From positions 1-8,993 of the forward strand of contig JABDIZ010000078.1 in NCBI GenBank assembly GCA_013003465.1: DNA of 8,993 bases, written 5' to 3'. The notes below the pieces were generated by a model. The model was not told the DNA's origin. It was given only the letters and a program-made list of their open reading frames with translations, and did no database searches. Of the stretch, positions 1 to 5,885 are shown piece by piece; within the stretch, counting starts at the first letter, position 1, and each line of letters starts with the position of its first letter. This stretch comes from Rhodothermaceae bacterium (GTDB lineage: Bacteria > Bacteroidota > Rhodothermia > Rhodothermales > Rubricoccaceae). The translations under genes were made by a program, and so were the position numbers.

Positions 1-17
1 TCCCGGCCCTCCTGTAG
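1..17 (+). CDS. possible 3' end of an upstream gene (partial)
   Basis: A reading frame open from the left edge ends in TAG at 15-17, and its last codons would read P-A-L-L. Half-size YeeE/DUF6691 genes usually follow a partner gene for the other half of the transporter on the same strand, so this could be the end of that partner. Only four codons are visible, so the call rests on context, and a chance stop codon is equally possible. Confidence 0.2.
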
Positions 18-62
18 ACCCGCCCCCTCGCCTTGCTGCACCACTCATCCCTCCCGACCTCC

Positions 63-641
63 ATGTATCCTCGCTCCCTCTATCCGCGCCGGCGCCAATC
101 AGACCTGGATCGCAGTGCACACTCCCCGGTGTCTGAACCCGCCGAGTGCATCGATACCGAACAGGTGGCGGCACCGCTGAAGGCGCGAGCCCTCCGTGAA
201 GGCAACGCGCCCCTCGCGCTCTTGGCCTACGGCCTGTTCGGCGCCTACCTCGGCCTCGTCTTTACGAAAGGCGAGGTGATCTCCTGGTTCCGCATCCAGG
301 AGATGTTCCGCTTCGACAGCGTCCACATGTACGGCATTATCGGCAGTGCCGTCGCGGTCGCAGGCGTCTCGGTGTGGCTCATCAAGCGTCTCGGGCTCAC
401 GACCGTCCACGGCGAGCCGATCCGGCTCACCCCGAAGCAGTGGGGCGACAGCCGTCTGCCCGGTGCCCGCTACTGGATGGGTGGCATTACGTTTGGGTTT
501 GGCTGGGCTCTGCTTGGCGCCTGTCCCGGCCCGCTATTCGCACTGCTCGGCGGCGGCGTGAGCGTCATGGCGGTCGCCTTGGTGAGCGCACTGGTAGGCA
601 CCTGGGCCTACGCCGCTCTCCGTGCCCACCTTCCCCACTAG
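63..641 (+). CDS. YeeE/YedE-family half-transporter (DUF6691-like membrane protein)
   Basis: This is a predicted inner-membrane protein of 192 aa from the ATG at 63. Hydrophobic segments lie at about residues 49-68, 88-107, 140-162 and 165-187. The motif G-A-C-P-G-P at 152-157 carries Cys154, matching the conserved cysteine loop that YeeE/TsuA thiosulfate transporters use to pass sulfur. It is about half the length of full YeeE, as in split systems made of two small proteins, so a partner should lie upstream. A thiosulfate or sulfane-sulfur import role is inferred from the family and from the sulfur genes downstream. The first 45 or so residues are polar and Arg/Ser/Pro-rich, unlike a transporter start. 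A GTG at 165 would give a more typical 158-aa protein, and a TTG at 33 would lengthen it, so the start is uncertain. There is a 99-bp gap to the next gene. Confidence 0.75.
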   Translation: MYPRSLYPRRRQSDLDRSAHSPVSEPAECIDTEQVAAPLKARALREGNAPLALLAYGLFGAYLGLVFTKGEVISWFRIQEMFRFDSVHMYGIIGSAVAVAGVSVWLIKRLGLTTVHGEPIRLTPKQWGDSRLPGARYWMGGITFGFGWALLGACPGPLFALLGGGVSVMAVALVSALVGTWAYAALRAHLPH

Positions 642-710
642 CTCGATGAGCCGCAGTGGGCGACACTCCAGCTTCTCCGCCCGAGACCACGCCTCACCCT
701 TCCGCTGCCC

Positions 711-720
711 TATACTTTCT
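711..720 (+). promoter_or_regulatory. candidate -10/-7 promoter element
   Basis: The A/T-rich string TATACTTTCT stands out in a GC-rich 99-bp gap, 21 bases before the ATG at 741. It resembles both a sigma70 -10 box (TATACT) and the Bacteroidota TAnnTTTG box. I see no convincing upstream -33/-35 partner, so this is a weak call. Confidence 0.25.
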
Positions 721-740
721 CCCAACCATCCTGCCCTACC

Positions 741-2195
741 ATGCTGTTCCGTCAGATCTTCGATCCCAAGCTTGCCCAGTATGCCTACCTCGTGGGCTGC
801 CAGAAAACGGGCGAGGCCCTGCTTATCGATCCCGAGCGTGACATCGACCGCTATGTGGACCTGGCGGAGTCGGAAGGCCTCCGCATCACGGCCGTGGCCG
901 AAACGCATATCCATGCCGACTTCCTCTCGGGAGCCCGCGAATTCGCGGAGCGATTCAACGTCAAGCTGTACCTCTCGGAAGAGGGCGGCCCCGACTGGCA
1001 GAGCGAGTGGGCCAAGAGTGGCGACTACGAGGCCACGTTCCTGCGCGACGGGGACACCTTCGCCATCGGCAACATCGACATTGAGGCCGTCTACACGCCT
1101 GGCCACACGCCAGAGCACCTGAGCTACCTCGTCACGGATCGCGGCGCGGGTGCGACGACGCCGATCGGCATTGCCACCGGCGATTTTGTGTTCGTCGGCG
1201 ACCTCGGTCGTCCCGATCTGCTGGAGCAGGCGGCCGGGCTCCACGGCGTGCAAGAGCCCTCCGCGCGCCAGCTCTATCACTCGCTGCCTCGCTTCACCGA
1301 GCTGGAGGGACACCTGCAGGTGTGGCCTGCCCACGGGGCCGGTTCGGCCTGCGGCAAGGCCCTCGGCGCGGTGCCTACTACGACGGTGGGCTACGAGAAG
1401 CGCTACAACGCCTCGCTCGACGCCGCCGACGCGGGCGAAGACGCTTTCGTGGACGCCATCCTGAGCGGCCAACCCGAGCCGCCGATGTACTTCGCGCGCA
1501 TGAAGCGCGACAACAAGCTCGGGGTGCCCGTACTCGGAGGCCTCCCGCAACCCCGCAAGCTCACGGCTACAGAACTGGGCCGCTTCGCCGACACCGACGA
1601 AGCGCTGATCATCGACACCCGCCTTGATCGCTCGGGCTTCATGGCGAAACACCTCCCCGGCGCCCTCTACGCGCCCTTGAACAAGAGCTTCAACACGGTC
1701 GTCGGCTCGCTCGTGGTCGATGAAACCACCCCCCTCGTGCTCCTCCTGGAAGACGAGGATGTGGAAGACGCCGTGCGCCATCTCGTCCGTATCGGCTTCG
1801 ACAACCTCGTGGCGTTTGCCACGCCGGAGACGCTGGAGCGCTACTTCGAGGACGGCGGCGCACACGCCTCCATCCCGGAAGTAGGCTTTGAGGCCTTGGC
1901 AGACCATGAGGACGCCGCGGTGGTGGATGTGCGCTACGCCTCGGAGTACGCGGAGGCGCACGTGCCCGGCGCCGTCAACGCGTCCTACACCCGGCTACCG
2001 GAGTATGCCGGCGAGCGCCTCCCAACGGGCCAGCCCCTCCTCGTGCATTGCCTGAGCGGCGCACGCTCGGCGGTCGCCAGTGCCTTCCTCGCACGTGAGG
2101 GGTACGACGTACGGTACATCAATGGCTCGTTCCCGGAGTATGCTGCCGACCACGCCGTGGAACGCGGCACATCGGCGGAACCCACCCTCGCCTGA
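741..2195 (+). CDS. persulfide dioxygenase-like MBL-fold protein fused to two rhodanese domains
   Basis: This is a 484-aa cytoplasmic enzyme. Residues 1-220 are a metallo-beta-lactamase fold of the ETHE1/persulfide dioxygenase group: T-H-I-H-A-D at 55-60 (His56, His58, Asp60), P-G-H-T-P-E-H at 120-126 (His122), G-D-L-G-R-P-D-L-L at 153-161 (Asp154) and P-A-H-G-A-G at 196-201 (His198). His58, His122 and Asp154 match the mononuclear iron ligands of ETHE1, which oxidises glutathione persulfide to sulfite. Phe61 replaces the HxHxDH second-metal His, fitting a one-metal site. Residues about 275-370 are a rhodanese fold with no cysteine, so not catalytic. Residues about 380-475 are a second rhodanese with D-V-R at 396-398 and the active loop H-C-L-S-G-A-R-S (Cys437). 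The start at 741 gives the standard MBL N-terminus. The sulfite exporter gene 53 bp downstream suits a sulfite-producing enzyme. The exact substrate is inferred. Confidence 0.88.
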   Translation: MLFRQIFDPKLAQYAYLVGCQKTGEALLIDPERDIDRYVDLAESEGLRITAVAETHIHADFLSGAREFAERFNVKLYLSEEGGPDWQSEWAKSGDYEATFLRDGDTFAIGNIDIEAVYTPGHTPEHLSYLVTDRGAGATTPIGIATGDFVFVGDLGRPDLLEQAAGLHGVQEPSARQLYHSLPRFTELEGHLQVWPAHGAGSACGKALGAVPTTTVGYEKRYNASLDAADAGEDAFVDAILSGQPEPPMYFARMKRDNKLGVPVLGGLPQPRKLTATELGRFADTDEALIIDTRLDRSGFMAKHLPGALYAPLNKSFNTVVGSLVVDETTPLVLLLEDEDVEDAVRHLVRIGFDNLVAFATPETLERYFEDGGAHASIPEVGFEALADHEDAAVVDVRYASEYAEAHVPGAVNASYTRLPEYAGERLPTGQPLLVHCLSGARSAVASAFLAREGYDVRYINGSFPEYAADHAVERGTSAEPTLA

Positions 2196-2248
2196 TTTTC
2201 TCCTCCCGCATCGGAGACCAACGGTTTCTCGCTGCGCGCTAGCACTCT

Positions 2249-3052
2249 ATGCTCTACGCCCTCCTCGGCGCCATCGCCATCGGACTCGTGCTCGGCCTGC
2301 TCGGCTCCGGCGGCAGCATCCTGACCGTACCCGTCCTCGTCTATCTCGCCGGTCAGCCTGACAAGGTGGCCATTGCCGAAAGCCTCGCCATCGTCGGGGC
2401 AATTGCGGCCGTGGCCGCCATCCCGTACGCCTGGCAGCGGTCGGTGGACTGGCGCAGCGTGCTCTACTTCGGGGTGCCGGGCATCATCGGCACCTACGGC
2501 GGGGCCATACTCTCGGCCTACGTCCCCGGCCCGGCGCAACTCGCCCTTTTCGCTATCGTGATGCTCCTGGCGGCGGGCCTCATGCTACGAGGTCGCAAGG
2601 CCATCGAGGGGACGCGGCCCCGCCAAGCCGCGTGGAAAATCGCCATTGAAGGGTTGGTCGTGGGCGTCCTGACCGGACTCGTGGGCGTGGGCGGCGGGTT
2701 TCTGATCGTCCCGGCGCTCGTACTCCTCGGCGGCCTCGATATGCGGCTGGCGGTGGGAACCAGCCTGCTCATCATCGCAGCCAAGAGCTTCGCGGGCTTC
2801 TACAAATACCTCGACGTGCTCGCCGCGACGGGGCAATTCGTGGATTGGCAGCTGATCGGCGTGTTTGCTGCCATCGGTATCGCGGGCTCGTTCGTGGGAA
2901 ACCGCGTGAGCCAGCACGTGCCACAGGCCGCCCTGCGTCGCGCGTTCGCCGTTTTCCTAATCGTGATGGGCGGCTTCATCTTGGTGCGCGAGGCGCCGGA
3001 GGCGTTCGCCTCCACCACAGAGGCCACAGCCCTCTTGCTTTCGACGCCCTAA
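2249..3052 (+). CDS. TauE/SafE-family sulfite/anion exporter
   Basis: This is a 267-aa integral membrane protein. The family's internal duplication is clear: a glycine-rich first helix with G-L-L-G-S-G-G-S-I-L-T-V-P at 16-28 is echoed by G-L-V-G-V-G-G-G-F-L-I-V-P at 143-155. About seven or eight hydrophobic spans are visible, near residues 2-34, 43-60, 70-90, 96-113, 132-161, 165-185, 201-218 and 231-247. TauE/SafE proteins export sulfite, sulfoacetate or related anions. Placement just after a persulfide dioxygenase-like gene and 12 bp before a thioredoxin suggests it removes toxic sulfite made by the dioxygenase; that substrate is inferred from context. The length is normal for the family and the start is the only good ATG before the first helix. 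No Shine-Dalgarno is evident. Confidence 0.88.
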   Translation: MLYALLGAIAIGLVLGLLGSGGSILTVPVLVYLAGQPDKVAIAESLAIVGAIAAVAAIPYAWQRSVDWRSVLYFGVPGIIGTYGGAILSAYVPGPAQLALFAIVMLLAAGLMLRGRKAIEGTRPRQAAWKIAIEGLVVGVLTGLVGVGGGFLIVPALVLLGGLDMRLAVGTSLLIIAAKSFAGFYKYLDVLAATGQFVDWQLIGVFAAIGIAGSFVGNRVSQHVPQAALRRAFAVFLIVMGGFILVREAPEAFASTTEATALLLSTP

Positions 3053-3064
3053 GCCCACGAACCG

Positions 3065-3379
3065 ATGACTGACTTCCAACGCGCCGTCCTCGACAAAAGC
3101 CGCGACAAGCCCGTCGTGGTAGACTTCTGGGCGCCGTGGTGCGGGCCGTGCCGTGTGCTCAGTCCCACCATCGAACGGCTTGCCCGCGAGAGCCGAGGAC
3201 GGTGGCGACTCGTAAAGATCAACGTGGATGCGCACCCCGATCTCGCGCAGCGCTACAGCATTCGCGGCATCCCGGCCGTCAAGCTATTCGTCAAGGGCGA
3301 TGTAGCTGCTGAGTTCACGGGTGCCCTGCCGGAACCGGCCCTGCGCCGCTGGCTTGACGACCACCTTCCCTCCTCCTGA
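3065..3379 (+). CDS. thioredoxin
   Basis: This is a small thioredoxin-fold protein of 104 aa. The active site W-C-G-P-C is at 25-29 (Cys26, Cys29) in F-W-A-P-W-C-G-P-C-R, and the cis-proline loop R-G-I-P-A-V is at 67-72 (Pro70). There is no signal peptide, so it should be cytoplasmic. The length matches classical thioredoxin 1. It begins 12 bp after the TauE/SafE stop codon and ends 22 bp before a rhodanese gene, so it is almost certainly in the same transcript. Its likely job is to reduce persulfides on the rhodanese cysteines or related proteins; that partner choice is inferred from position. The residue before the cis-Pro is Ile, as in typical thioredoxins, and the catalytic core lacks nothing. 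Confidence 0.9.
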   Translation: MTDFQRAVLDKSRDKPVVVDFWAPWCGPCRVLSPTIERLARESRGRWRLVKINVDAHPDLAQRYSIRGIPAVKLFVKGDVAAEFTGALPEPALRRWLDDHLPSS

Positions 3380-3401
3380 TCCCTCGTTCTCTCTCAACCC
3401 G

Positions 3402-3767
3402 ATGTCGTTCTTTTCTGCCTTCAAGCGCCCTGCCGACCCGTACACCCTGTCGGCCGCCGAGTTTCAGACCCGCCTGCAACCCGGCGAGCCGGTGCTGGAC
3501 GTGCGCACGCCCGCGGAGTATGCCGACGGCCACCTCGCCGAGACGATCCTCGTGGATGTGATGGCCTCTGATTTCAACCAGCGCATCGAAGCGCTCCTGG
3601 CCGAGGGCGCGCTCGTGAAGGAGCAACCGGTCTACCTCTACTGCCGCAGCGGCAACCGCAGTGGGACGGCCGCCCGCCGCCTCCGCGAGATGGGGTTCAG
3701 CGAGGCCTACAACGTCGGCGGGTTCAATGCATTGGCGAAGGCAGGCCTGCCCACGACGCACGGATAG
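3402..3767 (+). CDS. single-domain rhodanese (sulfurtransferase)
   Basis: This is a 121-aa rhodanese-fold protein. The N-terminal V-L-D-V-R-T-P-A-E-Y at 31-40 and G-H-L-A at 43-46 form the CH2A-like motif, and the active loop C-R-S-G-N-R-S at 81-87 supplies catalytic Cys81. The C-terminal part has the usual N-V-G-G-F. It should transfer sulfane sulfur between thiosulfate or persulfide donors and thiol acceptors in the cytoplasm. An in-frame ATG at 3321 would start inside the thioredoxin gene and add a 27-residue non-conserved tail, so the ATG at 3402 is preferred; it lies 22 bp past the thioredoxin stop. This is the last gene of the sulfur cluster. Only 14 bp separate it from the convergent acetyl-CoA synthetase gene, and no terminator hairpin is visible there. 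Confidence 0.9.
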   Translation: MSFFSAFKRPADPYTLSAAEFQTRLQPGEPVLDVRTPAEYADGHLAETILVDVMASDFNQRIEALLAEGALVKEQPVYLYCRSGNRSGTAARRLREMGFSEAYNVGGFNALAKAGLPTTHG

Positions 3768-3781
3768 GCACCCCGCCCCGT

Positions 3782-5764
3782 TCACGCCCCCCGGTTCTGC
3801 CGATGCTCGACGAGGTCGTCTACGACGGCCGGATCGGCGAGCGTGGAGGTGTCGCCGAGATTGCCGTGCTCGTTCTCGGCGATCTTGCGCAGGATGCGCC
3901 GCATGATCTTGCCCGAGCGCGTCTTGGGTAGCGAGGGCGCGAACTGGAGAAAGTCCGGTTGGGCGATGGGCCCGATGTGCGTGCGGACGTGCTGGACCAG
4001 CTCGTGGTGTAAGTCCTCGGTGGCTTCGTGGCCCGCACCGAGCGTGACGTAGGCGTAGATGCCCTGCCCCTTGATGGCGTGCGGCACGCCCACCACGGCG
4101 GCCTCGGCCACGGCGTCGTGCAACACGAGGGCGCTCTCGACCTCGGCGGTGCCCATGCGGTGCCCCGAGACATTGATCACGTCGTCCACGCGGCCCGTGA
4201 TCCAGTAGTAGCCGTCTTCGTCACGGCGGCAGCCGTCCCCGGTGAAGTAATAGCCTTCGTAGTGAGTGAAGTAGGCGTTGACGAAGCGCCAGTGGTTCTG
4301 GTAGACCGTGCGGGCCTGGCCCGGCCACGAGTCGGCGATGACGAGGAGGCCGTCGGCCGCGCCGTGGAGGACCTCGCCAGCGGCGTCGAGGACCTGCGGC
4401 TCGATGCCGAAAAACGGCTTGCCCGCGGCGCCAGGCTTCTGTGGGAGCGCCCCCGGCAGACCAACGAGCATGATGCCGCCGGTCTCCGTTTGCCACCACG
4501 TATCCACGATGGGGCACCGGCCATCGCCCACGACGGCGTGGTACCACCGCCATGCCTCTGGGTTGATGGGCTCTCCAACCGTCCCGAGCAGGCGAAGCGA
4601 CGAGCGGTCGGTGCGCGTCACGAAGGCATCGCCTTTCGCCATGAGCGCGCGGATGGCGGTCGGCGCAGTGTAGAAGATGGTCACGCCGTGCTTGTCCACA
4701 ACCTCCCAGAAGCGCGCGGCGTCGGGGTAGGTCGGGATGCCCTCGAAGAAGACCTGCGTGGCCCCGTTGATCATCGGGCCGAAGACGATGTAACTGTGGC
4801 CGGTAATCCAGCCTACGTCGGCGGTGCACCAGAAGACGTCGTCGTCGTGGCAGTCGAAGACGACCTGGTGCGTGAGCGAGGTCCAGACGCAGTAGCCGCC
4901 GGTCGTGTGGACGACGCCCTTGGGCTTGCCCGTCGAGCCCGAGGTGTAGAGAATGAAGAGCGGGTCCTCGCTGCCCATCGGCTCGCACGGGCAGTCAGCC
5001 GCCGCGTCCTCCAGCGCCTCGTGGACCCAGACATCGCGCTCGGCATGCCAGTCCACCGGCCCCGCCGTGTTCTGCACGACGAGCACGTGGCGCACCTCGC
5101 TGTCGGCCGCTTCGACGCGCTCCACCGCCGCGTCCACGTTGGCCTTGAGCGCGACGCGCTTGCCGCCGCGGCGCCCCTCGTCGGCGGTGATGACGAAGTC
5201 GGAGGAACAATCGAGGATGCGGTCGGCGAGCGCGTCGGGCGAGAAGCCCGCGAAGACGACCGAGAAGATGGCGCCGATGCGCGCGCAGGCGAGCATGGCA
5301 TAGGCCGCCTCCGGGATCATCGGGAGGTAGATCGTCACGCGGTCGCCCTTCTGCACGCCGAGGGTTTTCAGCACGTTCGCCATCCGCTGCACTGCCGCGT
5401 GGACGTCGGCGTAGGAGAGGCGGCGCGCATCCTCGTCGGGCTCGTCGGGTTCCACAATCAGCGCTGTCCGGTCGCCCCGTCCGTTTTCGACGTGCCGGTC
5501 CACCGCGTTGTAGCAGGCGTTGGTCGTGCCGCCGAGATACCACCGAATGTGGATGTCGCTAGGCTCGTACGACACGTCGCGCACGCGATCGAAGGGCGTG
5601 AACCAGGCGATGCGCTCGGCCTGCTCGCGCCAGAAACCTTCGTTGTCGTCGATCGAGCGGCGGTACATGGTCTCGTACGCCTCTTCGGAATCGAGGTAGG
5701 CCTTTGCACGAAAGGCGTCAGAGGGGGGATAGCGGTCAGGTGGAGAGGCGGGTAGGCTCGACAT
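3782..5764 (-). CDS. acs: acetyl-CoA synthetase (AMP-forming)
   Basis: Acetyl-CoA synthetase makes acetyl-CoA from acetate, ATP and CoA through an acetyl-adenylate in the cytoplasm. At 660 aa it is close to the usual 650. Visible motifs are the N-terminal F-W-R-E-Q-A region, W-Y-L-G-G-T-T-N at 75-82, the phosphate-binding loop Y-T-S-G-S-T-G-K-P-K-G at 273-283, T-W-W-Q-T-E-T-G-G at 422-430, F-T-G-D-G at 507-511 with the adenylate-binding Asp510, the hinge G-R-V-D-D-V-I-N-V-S-G-H-R at 524-536, and P-K-T-R-S-G-K-I at 613-620. Lys619 corresponds to the catalytic lysine whose acetylation switches the enzyme off in Salmonella. The frame extends to an ATG at 5836, but the extra 24 residues are not family-like; the ATG at 5764 gives the normal start. 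The gene is divergent from the secreted AGE-like gene, with 121 bp between the chosen starts. Confidence 0.96.
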   Translation of the reverse strand: MSSLPASPPDRYPPSDAFRAKAYLDSEEAYETMYRRSIDDNEGFWREQAERIAWFTPFDRVRDVSYEPSDIHIRWYLGGTTNACYNAVDRHVENGRGDRTALIVEPDEPDEDARRLSYADVHAAVQRMANVLKTLGVQKGDRVTIYLPMIPEAAYAMLACARIGAIFSVVFAGFSPDALADRILDCSSDFVITADEGRRGGKRVALKANVDAAVERVEAADSEVRHVLVVQNTAGPVDWHAERDVWVHEALEDAAADCPCEPMGSEDPLFILYTSGSTGKPKGVVHTTGGYCVWTSLTHQVVFDCHDDDVFWCTADVGWITGHSYIVFGPMINGATQVFFEGIPTYPDAARFWEVVDKHGVTIFYTAPTAIRALMAKGDAFVTRTDRSSLRLLGTVGEPINPEAWRWYHAVVGDGRCPIVDTWWQTETGGIMLVGLPGALPQKPGAAGKPFFGIEPQVLDAAGEVLHGAADGLLVIADSWPGQARTVYQNHWRFVNAYFTHYEGYYFTGDGCRRDEDGYYWITGRVDDVINVSGHRMGTAEVESALVLHDAVAEAAVVGVPHAIKGQGIYAYVTLGAGHEATEDLHHELVQHVRTHIGPIAQPDFLQFAPSLPKTRSGKIMRRILRKIAENEHGNLGDTSTLADPAVVDDLVEHRQNRGA

Positions 5765-5844
5765 AGCCGGACGAATCGAAAACGGCACAACAGCGAGACC
5801 GAGAAGATAGAAGCCCGCATGGAACTGGCTGCCCATGCCCTCGC

Positions 5845-5860
5845 ATGTAAGGGCTTACAT
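5845..5860. promoter_or_regulatory. palindromic candidate operator in divergent intergenic region
   Basis: The string ATGTAAG-GG-CTTACAT is a perfect inverted repeat with 7-bp arms and a 2-bp centre, in the A/T-richest part of the 121-bp gap between acs and the AGE-like gene. Its centre is about 33 bp upstream of the AGE-like ATG (5886) and about 88 bp upstream of the acs ATG (5764). The size and symmetry fit a dimeric repressor or activator. Its right half overlaps TACATTCC, a possible -10-type element for the AGE-like gene. The regulator is unknown and no regulator gene lies in the window. Confidence 0.45.
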
Positions 5861-5885
5861 TCCCCGAAGCCCGCTCGAAACGCCC

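Noticed and set aside
534..1961. Long open frame of 475 codons antisense to the MBL-rhodanese gene
   Set aside because: It mirrors a well-supported gene in high-GC DNA, has low-complexity Arg/Val/Glu/His-rich content and shows no domain motif.
3321..3401. Upstream ATG start for the rhodanese at 3402
   Set aside because: It would overlap the thioredoxin gene and add a non-conserved Pro-rich tail; 3402 gives a normal rhodanese start.
4028..5755. Long open frame of 575 codons antisense to acs
   Set aside because: The acs frame has every family motif; the opposite frame is compositionally biased and motif-free, a typical GC-rich shadow.
5765..5836. ATG at 5836 (minus strand) as the acs start
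   Set aside because: The 24 extra residues are hydrophobic and not family-like, and they would use up most of the divergent promoter region.
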